In this document: piece by piece, positions 25,509 through 33,942 of the stretch | Numbering within the stretch: the first letter of the stretch is position 1 | How the letters are laid out: every line of letters begins with the position of its first letter | NCBI GenBank assembly: GCA_009379845.1 | Contig: WHSZ01000053.1 | Location: 1 to 45,339 of the forward strand | Source: Pseudonocardiaceae bacterium | Lineage (GTDB): Bacteria; Actinomycetota; Actinomycetes; Mycobacteriales; Pseudonocardiaceae | DNA length: 45,339 nt | Reading direction: 5' to 3' | The notes under the pieces: generated by a model | What the model was told of the DNA's origin: nothing | The model's input: only the letters and a program-made list of their open reading frames with translations | The model's database searches: none | Program-made: the position numbers and the translations under genes

Positions 25509-26481
25509 CGCGACGCCAGTCGCGCGGCGTCACGCCGAACTCGCGCTTGAACACGTTCGAGAAGTGCGCGGCGTCCGAGAAGCCCCAGCGGAACGCGATC
25601 TCGGTGACGGTGCCGGTACCCGGCTGTTCGAGATCCGACCGGCACCGTGCCAGCCGGGATCGCCTGACCAGCGCGGCCACCGACTCGCCGGTGTCCTCGA
25701 AGAGCCCGTGCAAAGCACGAAGCGAGATCGCGTGCGCCTTCGCGATGGACTCCGGGCTCAGCGTGGGGTCCTGCAGGTGCATCCGGATGTAGCGGTGGAT
25801 GTTGGCGCGCAGCGCGTCCCGTTTGGCGGCCCGGCTTTCCGGCAGGCCCGGCTCCACAACCGCGCGCAGCAGCTCGAGGGCGACGTCCGTCGCGGTGCCG
25901 ACGGTGCCGTCGTCGCCGAGGCCTGGCAACTCCGCGGCCAGCGCGTCAAGGTACCGCGCGAGCAGCCGCGCGCTCGGGTTGTCGCCGAGGGATGGCAGCG
26001 CGGACAGATCATCCAACCGCGGGCAGACAGCGAGCACGCGGTCCCTCGGGAAGATCAACGTGCGCTTCATGAACGGCTCGACGACCTCGATGTCCACCGC
26101 ATGCGAGCCGTCCCAGAGAATCGCCTCGCCGGGCGTGACGGTGTGCTCGACGGACTTGTAGCGCACCTGCTCGGCACCGCGGCGCACGGTCTGAAACCCG
26201 ATGGACGACTCCCCTTTGTCGCCCATCACCACGCCGCGGTGGCCGGTGAACGGCGTGCAGGCGCAGTCAACCAGCGTCAGGTCGCCGAACCGCCGCCTGG
26301 TGACCGTGCCATGGAATCTGCTCGGCGTGCGGTGCGTGAACCGGACATCGAAGGCCACGTGCGTGCTGGCCAGCACGTCCTCCCACTCACTGACGGCGCT
26401 ACGGCCGCCCGAATCGCGCCGGATGCGCCAGCGTTCAGGTTCGCTCTCGCACGTGTCGGGCACGCTGGACAAGGCAGCCAT
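25489..26481 (-). CDS. AraC family transcriptional regulator
   Basis: 330 residues from the ATG at 26481 (MAALSSVPD), which has a GGGAGG site 8 bases upstream. The N-terminal 200 residues form an AraC-binding-2-type ligand domain (DVRFTHRTPSRFHGTV, GFQTVRRGAEQVRY, PGEAILWDGSHAV). The C-terminal double helix-turn-helix (230-330) has SPESIAKAHAISLRALHGLFEDTG and VTEIAFRWGFSDAAHFSNVFKREFGVTPRDWRR, a complete AraC/XylS DNA-binding domain. It lies between the SDR-E2-E1 operon (downstream, same strand) and a divergent zinc dehydrogenase, and likely activates both when its ligand is present. The 29-residue extension to 26568 lacks domain support. Confidence 0.92.
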   Translation of the reverse strand: MAALSSVPDTCESEPERWRIRRDSGGRSAVSEWEDVLASTHVAFDVRFTHRTPSRFHGTVTRRRFGDLTLVDCACTPFTGHRGVVMGDKGESSIGFQTVRRGAEQVRYKSVEHTVTPGEAILWDGSHAVDIEVVEPFMKRTLIFPRDRVLAVCPRLDDLSALPSLGDNPSARLLARYLDALAAELPGLGDDGTVGTATDVALELLRAVVEPGLPESRAAKRDALRANIHRYIRMHLQDPTLSPESIAKAHAISLRALHGLFEDTGESVAALVRRSRLARCRSDLEQPGTGTVTEIAFRWGFSDAAHFSNVFKREFGVTPRDWRRAARESF

Positions 26482-26571
26482 TGCCCCGCCTCCCTGTGAA
26501 CCGGTACTCGGCGGATTGTCGGTCAATCGTGGGTCAGCCTGCCCCGGAATGGTCCCGGGTTCAACCACGGT

Positions 26572-26600
26572 TACCGGGTGCTACCGGCCACGCCGGTAGC
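26572..26600. promoter_or_regulatory. TACCGG repeats and inverted repeat in the AraC/dehydrogenase gap
   Basis: TACCGG occurs at 26572-26577 and 26582-26587, exactly 10 bases (one helical turn) apart. GCTACCGG (26580-26587) is then perfectly mirrored by CCGGTAGC (26593-26600) around CCACG. Direct half-sites one turn apart are the common AraC/XylS layout. The rest of the 243-base gap shows no gene. Confidence 0.5.
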
Positions 26601-26724
26601 GCGGTCTTGGATTTTCACGCGAGAGTTGTTGTCCCTGCGCGCAAGGTAGCGCCACGACCGGCCGCCGGGGTTAATCTCGTGGTCGCCTCGGCCGGTAGGC
26701 GGCCCGGCGCGGGAAGGAGACGAG

Positions 26725-27759
26725 ATGCGAGCCGGTGTGTTCCGCGGCGTCCGGCAGATGCCCATCGAGCAGGTTCCCGACCCCGTCGCCGGGGAAGCCG
26801 ACATCGTTCTGAACGTGCGCAACTGCGGGGTGTGCGGCTCCGACCTGCATCCCTACGCGCAGGGCGTGTTCGGCGACGTCGGGCAGATCATGGGCCACGA
26901 GTTCTCCGGCGAGGTGATCGAAGTCGGCCGGCGAGTGACGGGCATCACTGTCGGCGATCGGGTCACCGGGCTGCCGATCCAGCCGTGCGGGCGGTGCCGG
27001 CGCTGCCGCGAGTCCATCGGTCATCTCTGCGAGGTGTGGAACACCCGAAGTATCGCGTTCGGCCTGCCGGGCGCCTTCGCGGAGCGGGTACGCATCCCGG
27101 ACGCGGTGCTCGGGCAGAACGTCCACCGGCTGCCGGACACGGTGAGCTTCGAGGCCGGTGCGCTGGTCGAGCCACTTGCGGTGGCCGTGCACGCGGTCCG
27201 GCACACCGAACCCCGACCGGGACAGGTCGCGGTTGTTCTCGGGCTGGGCACGATCGGCCTGCATATCGCGCAGGTCCTGCTCGCGGCGGGAGTGGCACCG
27301 GTCATCGGCGTCGACCTCTCCGCCCTGCGCCGGCAGGTCGCCCAGCAACTCGGCATCACGGTCGTGGACGGCGCGGCCGACGTGCCGGCGGCGATCGCTG
27401 AGCTGCTCGACGACGGCGAGGTGGACGTCGTGTTCGAGGCGACCGGGGCGCCGGCGTTGTTGCAGCGCGCGCTGGAGCTGGTCCGGCCGCGCGGTCTGGT
27501 GATGGCCGTGGCACTCTACGAGCAACCGGCGCAGCTGAACGCAACGGTGGTGGTGCACAAGGAGGCGACCGTGCGCGGAAGCGCGATGGTCACGCCGGAG
27601 GATTTCCGGGACTCGATCGAGCTGCTGGCGACCGGGAAGGCGCGGTACGAGCCGCTGATCACGCACCGCAAACCGCTCGACGAGCTCGCCGAAGCCTTCG
27701 AGGCACAGCTGGACGCCGACAAGTCCGTGAAGGTCATGGTCACCACCGGGGACGCCTGA
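26725..27759 (+). CDS. Zinc-dependent medium-chain dehydrogenase, polyol/butanediol type
   Basis: 344 residues. The catalytic zinc site appears as CGVCGSDLHPYAQG, GHEFSGEVIEVG, and a Glu in ALVEPLAVAVHAV (the sorbitol/threonine dehydrogenase variant with E-P-L-A). The structural zinc loop CGRCRRCRESIGHLC has four Cys. The Rossmann region is VVLGLGTIGLHIAQVL followed by GVDLS, with an Asp that favours NAD. A GGGAAGGAG ribosome site precedes the ATG. Butanediol, sorbitol and threonine dehydrogenases share this pattern. It is divergent from AraC and probably supplies or drains an intermediate of the dual-E1 operon. Confidence 0.88.
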   Translation: MRAGVFRGVRQMPIEQVPDPVAGEADIVLNVRNCGVCGSDLHPYAQGVFGDVGQIMGHEFSGEVIEVGRRVTGITVGDRVTGLPIQPCGRCRRCRESIGHLCEVWNTRSIAFGLPGAFAERVRIPDAVLGQNVHRLPDTVSFEAGALVEPLAVAVHAVRHTEPRPGQVAVVLGLGTIGLHIAQVLLAAGVAPVIGVDLSALRRQVAQQLGITVVDGAADVPAAIAELLDDGEVDVVFEATGAPALLQRALELVRPRGLVMAVALYEQPAQLNATVVVHKEATVRGSAMVTPEDFRDSIELLATGKARYEPLITHRKPLDELAEAFEAQLDADKSVKVMVTTGDA

Positions 27760-27786
27760 AGCCACCGGTGGCAGTATTCGACTGCG

Positions 27787-28614
27787 ATGCCGAAGGACTC
27801 TCTCGATGACACCCCGTACGCCCGCGATCTCGGGGTGCGACTGCTCGCCGCCCGTGAAGGGACAGCGCGACTGGCGATGCCGTACGACGAGCGGAACACC
27901 GCGGTCCGGTCGATGCACGGCGGCGCGATCGCCTCGCTCGCGGCGCTGGCCGCGAGGGCGGCGCTACCCGAGGCGTCGGCGGTCAGCACCGTCTCGCTGC
28001 ACGTGCTCTACGCGCGCGGGGCGCGCGGCAGGTCCTTCACCGCCGACGCCCGCCTGATCCGGACGGCCAGGGAGCTCGGTTTCGTGGAAACCCACATCAC
28101 CGACCAGGACGGCGAGGTGATCGCCACGGCATCGGCCACCCTCGCCGGTGGCCGCGACGGTCGGGAACACGCGCCCGCCGAACCGCCGCTGGCCGGTGAT
28201 CCGGGCGTGTTCAACACGTACCTCGACATGATCCCGTTTCTCGCCAGGCGCGGGCTGCGCGTCACCGGCGTGGATCGCGGCCGGATCGATATCGCCATGC
28301 CGCCAACCGAGGTGAATCTCGACCGGGACGGCACAATCCACGAGGGCGCGGCCCTCACCCTGATCGACGGGGCCGGCGCGAACTGCCCGTGGACCCTCGC
28401 CCCGATTTCGGCCGACTCATGGGGTTCCACCGTGGCGCTGCACGCCCAGCTACTCGGGCCGTTACCCGCCGACGGCCTGGTTGCGCGGACCAGAATCCGG
28501 GCCAGCGACGAACGCATGTACTGGTGCGATGTCTCCGTGCTCGGCGCGACCGACCGCCGCTTATACGCGTTCGGCACCGTCGTCTTCCGGCTCACGGCTG
28601 ACCGCGGGAGCTAG
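27787..28614 (+). CDS. PaaI-type acyl-CoA thioesterase, two hot-dog domains in tandem
   Basis: 275 residues, about twice the usual 130-150. Domain 1 (8-130) has AVRSMHGGAIASLAALAARAAL with the PaaI HGG motif. Domain 2 (150-272) has a degenerate copy, IHEGAALTLIDGAGANC, where the HGG becomes HEG. Each half then runs through the strands typical of hot-dog folds (VSTVSLHVLYARGA and GSTVALHAQLLG). The likely role is hydrolysis of a small or aromatic acyl-CoA, in the cytosol. It is 27 bases after the zinc dehydrogenase on the same strand. In tandem proteins one half often retains catalysis, probably the first here. Confidence 0.85.
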   Translation: MPKDSLDDTPYARDLGVRLLAAREGTARLAMPYDERNTAVRSMHGGAIASLAALAARAALPEASAVSTVSLHVLYARGARGRSFTADARLIRTARELGFVETHITDQDGEVIATASATLAGGRDGREHAPAEPPLAGDPGVFNTYLDMIPFLARRGLRVTGVDRGRIDIAMPPTEVNLDRDGTIHEGAALTLIDGAGANCPWTLAPISADSWGSTVALHAQLLGPLPADGLVARTRIRASDERMYWCDVSVLGATDRRLYAFGTVVFRLTADRGS

Positions 28615-28648
28615 ATTCGCGCTCCGCTGTCGATCACCGGGTTGTCGA

Positions 28649-29356
28649 TTACCGGGTTGCCAACGCCTGTCGCAACAGCGGCAGATCCGCGAGGGAGTCC
28701 AATATCGACATCGCACCGGCCGCGCGCAGCTCCGCGACGGAGTAGCTGCCCGTCGCGACGGCGATGACCTGCGCACCCGCGGTGAGTGCGGCGTGCACGT
28801 CGTTGGGCGTGTCTCCAACGAGCACGACGTGCTCGGCAGGGATCGTGACGCCGGTCCGGTGCGCAACCCGTCCGCGCGAGATGGCAACGAGTTCGGCGCG
28901 GTCACGATGGTCGTCACCGTAGGCGCCGACCGGCAGGTCCAGGTAGCGGTCCAGGCCGAATGCCTCCAGCTTGACACGCGCGACCACCGCCGTGTTGCCG
29001 GTGAGCACGCTCTGGAGCGTGTCCGGTTCCGCCGCGAGGCTCTCCAGTGCCTGCCAGACGCCGGGCAGCACCCGGCCCCGCGCGGTGAGCTCGGCGATCG
29101 CGGCGCCGAAGCCCCTGCCGAGAGCGGCGGCGAGCCGGTTCACCGTCGGCTCGCTGGGTTCGATGCCGTGCAGTCGCAGGGTGTCGTGCATGATGTCGAG
29201 TTCCGTGCGCCCGTGGAACATCGCCAGCTCACCCAGCGGCTGACCGGTTACCTCGGGGAAGATCCGCTCGTAGATCGAGCGCCCCACTCCCCGGCTGTCG
29301 ATCAACGTGTGGTCAATGTCCCAGAGCACCAAGCGCTTTGGCCCTTCGGCTGCCAT
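28649..29356 (-). CDS. HAD-superfamily hydrolase (phosphatase)
   Basis: 235 residues. Motif I is VLWDIDHTLID with the nucleophile Asp and the second Asp two residues later. Motif II is in SVLTGNTAV, and motif IV is VVLVGDTPNDVHAAL. A helical cap (25-95) follows motif I, typical of subfamily I phosphatases such as phosphoglycolate phosphatase. The length fits the family. It is convergent with the thioesterase and divergent from mgtE. The product range of such enzymes is broad, so the substrate is left open. Given the nearby glyoxylate/oxalate-type genes, a phosphoglycolate-like role is possible but unproven. Confidence 0.88.
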   Translation of the reverse strand: MAAEGPKRLVLWDIDHTLIDSRGVGRSIYERIFPEVTGQPLGELAMFHGRTELDIMHDTLRLHGIEPSEPTVNRLAAALGRGFGAAIAELTARGRVLPGVWQALESLAAEPDTLQSVLTGNTAVVARVKLEAFGLDRYLDLPVGAYGDDHRDRAELVAISRGRVAHRTGVTIPAEHVVLVGDTPNDVHAALTAGAQVIAVATGSYSVAELRAAGAMSILDSLADLPLLRQALATR

Positions 29357-29527
29357 GCCGGTCAGTGTGCCAGGTCAGGGATCCGCTTCGAGGCCGCCGA
29401 GCACCGCTGGCCCGATCCCGCGGTTAGCCCGACCGGGCTGAACGGGGCCTCCCACCGGTCACGTTCCGGATACCCGGAGCATCGATGTGAAACCATCGCG
29501 CTCGCGAGGCGAACAACGGAGGACGGT

Positions 29528-30859
29528 GTGGGTACCGAAGCGCTTGCGGAGCTGCTGGAAACCAACGACATCGCCGGTATGCAGCGATGGCTGGCCGAAC
29601 ACCCGCCACACGAGATCGCCGACGAGCTCGGCCGCACCGATCCGGTTACCGCGATCCTGCTGTTCCGCCTGCTGGACAAGAACGAGGCACTGACCGTCTT
29701 CGAGGAGCTCGATCCGCCCGACCAGCAGAAAATCCTTTCCGGGCAACGGGATCAGGCGTTCTACGAGCTCGTCGAGGCGATGGATCCGGACGACAGGGCG
29801 CGGCTGCTCGGAGAGGCGCCCGCGAAGTTCGCGCGCCGCGTGCTTGCCGGGCTGAGCAGGGAACAGCAGAAGATGACCGCGGCGCTGCTCGGCTACCCGC
29901 AGGGCTCGGTCGGCAGGCACATGTCCCCGGAAACCGTGCCGGTGCGCGAGGAAAGCACGGTGGAGCAGGCGCTGGAACGGATCCGTTTGAAGGGCGCCGA
30001 CGCGGAAACCATCTACACCCTGCCGGTCGTCGATGACCACCGGCAGTTCGTCGGCACCGTCACGCTGCGCTCGCTCGTGCTCGCCGCGCCACACCAGCGC
30101 GTCATGGATCTGGTCAACGCGAACGTGCCGCGCGTGCAGGCCACCGATGACGCCGAAGACGCCGCTCGGCTGATGCAGGAGGCGAACCTGCTCGGGCTAC
30201 CCGTCGTGGACAGCGAGGGCCGGCTCGTCGGTCTGCTGACCGTGGACGACGCGATCGAGCTGATCGAAACGGCGGACACCGAGGACATCGCGCGGCAATC
30301 CGCGGCAAGCCCGTGGAGCGGCCACTACATGTCCGCGGGTGTCGGCCAGCTTGCCCGATCCCGGGTCATCTGGCTGCTGCTGCTCATCGTCGCGGCCACG
30401 CTGACCGTGAACGTGCTGCAGGTCTTCGAAGCCACCCTCGCGCAGGTGACCTCGCTGGCGCTGTTCATCCCGCTGCTCGTCGGCACCGGTGGCAACGCGG
30501 GAGCCCAGGCCGCGACCGCGGCGGTGCGCGCGCTGGCCGTCGGCGAGGTGCGGGCCGGTGACGTGCTGCGGGTGGCGTGGCGAGAATGCCGGGTTGGCCT
30601 GCTGCTCGGCGCGATGCTCGCCGCGGTCGGGCTGGTCATCGGCACCATCCTGGTGGACTTTCCGGTTGCCGCGGTCGTCTCGATATCGATCGTGATCGTC
30701 TGTGGCTGGGCGGCCGTGGTCGGCTCCACCATGCCGCTACTCGCGAAACGGCTCGGCATCGATCCAGCCGTGGTGTCCGCTCCCCTGGTCACCACGCTCG
30801 TGGACGCCACCGGCTTGCTCATCTACTTCCTCGTCGCGCACGTGATCCTGAACTTGTGA
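29528..30859 (+). CDS. mgtE: Magnesium transporter MgtE
   Basis: 443 residues from the GTG at 29528, 5 bases after GGAGG. The N domain (1-130) is a superhelical set of repeats (ELDPPDQQKIL, AMDPDDRARLLGE). Two CBS domains (about 135-255) sense Mg. Five membrane helices follow. The pore signature FIPLLVGTGGNAGAQAATAAVRALA contains the GGN and the Gly-Asn-Ala-Gly-Gln block typical of MgtE. It imports Mg2+ and is gated by intracellular Mg. The 171-base leader contains no riboswitch I can recognise. The very long upstream open frame starts inside the thioesterase gene and is not coding. Confidence 0.94.
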   Translation: MGTEALAELLETNDIAGMQRWLAEHPPHEIADELGRTDPVTAILLFRLLDKNEALTVFEELDPPDQQKILSGQRDQAFYELVEAMDPDDRARLLGEAPAKFARRVLAGLSREQQKMTAALLGYPQGSVGRHMSPETVPVREESTVEQALERIRLKGADAETIYTLPVVDDHRQFVGTVTLRSLVLAAPHQRVMDLVNANVPRVQATDDAEDAARLMQEANLLGLPVVDSEGRLVGLLTVDDAIELIETADTEDIARQSAASPWSGHYMSAGVGQLARSRVIWLLLLIVAATLTVNVLQVFEATLAQVTSLALFIPLLVGTGGNAGAQAATAAVRALAVGEVRAGDVLRVAWRECRVGLLLGAMLAAVGLVIGTILVDFPVAAVVSISIVIVCGWAAVVGSTMPLLAKRLGIDPAVVSAPLVTTLVDATGLLIYFLVAHVILNL

Positions 30860-30952
30860 CCGGTCTCCCTCGTCGTCCGGTCGCAGGACGCGCAGCCGAT
30901 CGCGGCGCGTGACCCCGGCGATCCGCCCGATGAGGGCATAGCGCGGTAGCAC

Positions 30953-30971
30953 GATAAACGTCGGTTATCGC
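30953..30971. promoter_or_regulatory. Palindrome CGATAA-n7-TTATCG upstream of formate dehydrogenase
   Basis: CGATAA (30953-30958) and TTATCG (30966-30971) are perfect complements around seven bases. The site is about 110 bases upstream of the formate dehydrogenase ATG in a 220-base gap. It could be a regulator site or a weak hairpin after mgtE. A TTGACT at 30992-30997 further downstream could be a -35 box. Confidence 0.4.
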
Positions 30972-31079
30972 CCGGTACATCGAAACACTTTGACTGCACG
31001 GCCAGCAGGCAGGAAAGTGGGCGTTGGAAGCCATTCGGGCTGCTACCCAAAACATCCGATGGGGAATGTGGGGACATCT

Positions 31080-32255
31080 ATGTCAAAAATCGTGTGTGTT
31101 CTATATGACGACCCCGTGGACGGCTACCCGCCTGCCTACGCCCGAGACGACGTTCCCACCATCGCGGGCTATCCGGACGGGCAGACCGCCCCGACCCCGG
31201 AGCGCATCGATTTCAAGCCCGGCGAGCTACTCGGTTGCGTTTCCGGTGAACTCGGCCTGCGGAACTTCCTCGAATCGCGCGGGCACACCCTGGTGGTGAC
31301 CTCCGACAAGGAAGCACCCGACTCGGTTCTGGACCGCGAACTGGTGGACGCGGATGTCGTGATCTCCCAACCGTTCTGGCCCGCGTACATGACAAGGGAG
31401 CGCATCGAGAAAGCGCGGAACCTCCAGCTGATCATCACCGCTGGAATCGGTTCGGACCACACCGACCTGGACGCCGCGATCGAAAACAACGTGACCGTCG
31501 CCGAGGTCACCTATTCGAACAGCATCAGCGTCGCCGAACACGTGGTAATGATGATTCTCGGCCTGGTCCGGAACTACATTCCGCAGCACCAGTGGGTTCT
31601 GGACAAGGGCTGGAACATCGCCGATGCCGTTTCCCGCTCCTACGACCTCGAGGCCATGCACGTCGGATCGGTGGCAGCCGGCCGCATCGGCACCGCGGTG
31701 CTGCGCAGGCTCAAGCCGTTCGGCGTCCACCTGCACTACACCGACAAGCACCGGTTGCCCTCGGAGGTGGAAGAGGAGCTTGGCCTCACTTACCACGCGA
31801 CCCCGCAGGACATGGCGCCGGTTTGCGATGTGGTGACCATCAACTGCCCGCTGCATCCGGAAACCGAGCACATGTTCAACGACGAGCTGCTCGGCAGCAT
31901 GAAGCGCGGCGCGTACCTCATCAACACAGCCAGGGGCAAGATCTGCGACCGGGACGCCATCGTCCGGGCGCTGGAAAGCGGGCAGCTGGCGGGATACGCC
32001 GGGGATGTCTGGTTCCCGCAGCCCGCCCCTGCCGATCATCCGTGGCGCACCATGCCGCATCACGGCATGACCCCGCACACCTCGGGAACGTCGCTGTCCG
32101 CGCAGGCGCGCTACGCGGGGGGAACCAGAGAGATACTGGAATGCTGGCTGGATGATCGCCCGATCCGCGACGAGTACCTCATCGTCAAGGGCGGCGCGCT
32201 GGCCGGCGCCGGCGCGCACTCCTACACCGCCGGCGCCAAGACCGGCGAGAGGTAG
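31080..32255 (+). CDS. fdh: NAD-dependent formate dehydrogenase
   Basis: 391 residues of the D-2-hydroxyacid dehydrogenase fold, matching the methylotroph NAD formate dehydrogenase closely. Family blocks are ITAGIGSDHTDLDAA, VTYSNSISVAEHVVMMILGLVRNY (formate-binding Asn), AAGRIGTAVLRRLKPF, HYTDKHRLP (Asp selects NAD), NTARGKICDRD, GYAGDVWFPQPAPADHPWR and MTPHTSG (active-site Gln and His). It oxidises formate to CO2 with NADH in the cytosol and needs no molybdenum. The start is the ATG at 31080, because upstream residues do not fit the family. It serves the formyl-CoA/formate made by the nearby cluster. Confidence 0.95.
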   Translation: MSKIVCVLYDDPVDGYPPAYARDDVPTIAGYPDGQTAPTPERIDFKPGELLGCVSGELGLRNFLESRGHTLVVTSDKEAPDSVLDRELVDADVVISQPFWPAYMTRERIEKARNLQLIITAGIGSDHTDLDAAIENNVTVAEVTYSNSISVAEHVVMMILGLVRNYIPQHQWVLDKGWNIADAVSRSYDLEAMHVGSVAAGRIGTAVLRRLKPFGVHLHYTDKHRLPSEVEEELGLTYHATPQDMAPVCDVVTINCPLHPETEHMFNDELLGSMKRGAYLINTARGKICDRDAIVRALESGQLAGYAGDVWFPQPAPADHPWRTMPHHGMTPHTSGTSLSAQARYAGGTREILECWLDDRPIRDEYLIVKGGALAGAGAHSYTAGAKTGER

Positions 32256-32334
32256 CCGATCGGGGGTGGTACGTGACCGGTGCCGCGCACCACCCCGGTC
32301 GGGCTCCTGACCTCGCCGTCCCGCGCGCGTACGG

Positions 32335-32373
32335 CCAGCGGTCAGCGCCAGCGGTCAGCGCCAGCGGTCAGCC
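32335..32373. repeat. Three tandem 13-base repeats across the aldehyde dehydrogenase stop
   Basis: CCAGCGGTCAGCG occurs three times in a row (third copy ends GCC). Each copy carries TCA, which is TGA on the minus strand, and 13 is not a multiple of three, so stops fall in all three frames. The last copy contains the real stop of the gene. The 112-base convergent gap between formate dehydrogenase and this gene holds nothing else clear. Confidence 0.85.
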
Positions 32374-33909
32374 TGGCGGGTACAACGTGTAGGAGGGGAA
32401 GTTCCCATACAGCCGCTCACCCGTTGGCCCGTGGGTGACCGCCTGCACGAGCAGATCCCCGCCGACGAACGCACCCCGCCACGAAGCACCGCGACCGCCG
32501 AAGACCTCGTCCCGGTCGCCCCGCGAGCGCGGCCGGTTGATACCGACCTTGAATGCCTGTACCTCGGCTGCGAGCCGCTGCGCCGTCGACTCGTCGTCGC
32601 ACGCAACGGAAGCGACCAGTGCGCCGTTGCTGGCGTTCATCGCGGCGAGCAGTTCCGCCTCGGTGTCCACCAGCACGATGGTATCCACCGGGCCGAACGG
32701 TTCCGCGTGGTGCAGCGGCGAGGACGCCGGTGGTTCCAGGATGGCGACCGGCGCGAAGTACGCCGAGGTCTGCTGCCCTGGAATGAACCAGCCGGCGTCC
32801 AGGTCACCGCGATAGATCGGCACGCCGCCCCTGCCTACCGCATCGTCAACGGTGTCCCGCAGCTCCTTCGCCTTCGCGTCGTTGATCATTGGACCGAAGT
32901 CGAGCGCCGGCAGCGGATCGTCCGGGGACCGCACGGCGAGCGGATGACCGAAACTGATCTCCCGAACCACCGGAAGGTAGGTGGCGAGGAACTGGTCGAA
33001 CAGGGACCGCTGCACCACGTAGCGCGGGTAGGCGGTGCAGCGCTGCTTGGCATAGTCGAACGACTTCCTGATGTGCCCCGACAGCGTCGCCCAGTCACTG
33101 AACTCCCATATCCCCCAGCAGTTCAGCCCTTCCTGCTCCAGGATGTACCGCTTGTCCGAGCCGACCACGCTCGCCGCGACCGCGCCGCCCGCGCCGCGAC
33201 CACCCACAAAGGACAGGCAGCCGATCTCGGGAGAACCCACCAGCGCCTCGGACAGCTCGGCGCCGCCGCCGCTGATCAACGTGACCGGCAAGCCGTGCCG
33301 GGTGGCCAGGGCGGTGGCCAGGGTCAGGCAGCTGACGCCACCGTCCGTCGGCGCCTTGGCGATCACGGCGTTGCCGGCCAGCATCTGTACCAGCATGGCG
33401 TGCATCAGCACGCTCATCGGGTAGTTCCAGCTCGCGATGTTGCTCACCGGCCCGGCCATCGAGCCGCGCCCGGCGATCATCCGGTCGATTTCCGTTACGT
33501 ACCACCGAACTCCGTCGATGCACCGGTCGACGTCCGCGGTCGCGCTCTGCCACGGCTTGCCGATCTCCCAGACGAGAAGCAGTGCCAGCAGGTCGCGATG
33601 CTCGGCCAGCTCGTCAACCACCGCGGTGACCCGAGCCTTCCGCTCAGCCAAGGGGGTTTCCGCCCACGCGCGGTGCTGATCCGCGCTTGCCCGCACGGCG
33701 CGCGTCGCGGCCGCGCCGTCGATCAGGGGCGGCCCCGCGATGGCGGTGCCGTCGACCGGGGAGGTGGACGGCTCCGGTACGCCGTCTCGCGACCAGCCGC
33801 CGTCCCAGTAATTCAGCAGCCGATCGTCGTGAAATGCTTCCGGCGCGGCATCCCTGCAGCGGTCGTATACCGCCGCCCATCCGGTTCCCGGCTTGACGTC
33901 GAGGGTCAT
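32368..33909 (-). CDS. Aldehyde dehydrogenase superfamily protein
   Basis: 513 residues of the NAD(P)-dependent aldehyde dehydrogenase family. The cofactor region has VSNIASWNYPMSVLMHAML and KAPTDGGVSCLTLA. The general base is in ILEQEGLNCWG, where most family members have LELGGK, so the Glu is kept but the Gly-Gly turn is altered. The catalytic Cys is in AKQRCTAYPRYVV. The C-terminal phase EPFGPVDTIVLVDT is standard. It lies beside formate dehydrogenase (convergent) and the panE-like gene (33 bases upstream, same strand). In an oxalate/C1 cluster a role on glyoxylate, glycolaldehyde or formaldehyde is plausible; acylating and non-acylating forms cannot be told apart here. Confidence 0.85.
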   Translation of the reverse strand: MTLDVKPGTGWAAVYDRCRDAAPEAFHDDRLLNYWDGGWSRDGVPEPSTSPVDGTAIAGPPLIDGAAATRAVRASADQHRAWAETPLAERKARVTAVVDELAEHRDLLALLLVWEIGKPWQSATADVDRCIDGVRWYVTEIDRMIAGRGSMAGPVSNIASWNYPMSVLMHAMLVQMLAGNAVIAKAPTDGGVSCLTLATALATRHGLPVTLISGGGAELSEALVGSPEIGCLSFVGGRGAGGAVAASVVGSDKRYILEQEGLNCWGIWEFSDWATLSGHIRKSFDYAKQRCTAYPRYVVQRSLFDQFLATYLPVVREISFGHPLAVRSPDDPLPALDFGPMINDAKAKELRDTVDDAVGRGGVPIYRGDLDAGWFIPGQQTSAYFAPVAILEPPASSPLHHAEPFGPVDTIVLVDTEAELLAAMNASNGALVASVACDDESTAQRLAAEVQAFKVGINRPRSRGDRDEVFGGRGASWRGAFVGGDLLVQAVTHGPTGERLYGNFPSYTLYPPG

Positions 33910-33942
33910 CCAATACCTCCTGATCGGAGTTCGTGATACGGC

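Noticed and set aside
28481..29527. Long N-terminal extension of MgtE
   Set aside because: The extension runs antisense through the HAD gene and lacks family similarity. A GGAGG site marks the GTG at 29528.
29357..29527. Possible Mg-sensing riboswitch before mgtE
   Set aside because: I could not find the conserved M-box core or a second known Mg element.
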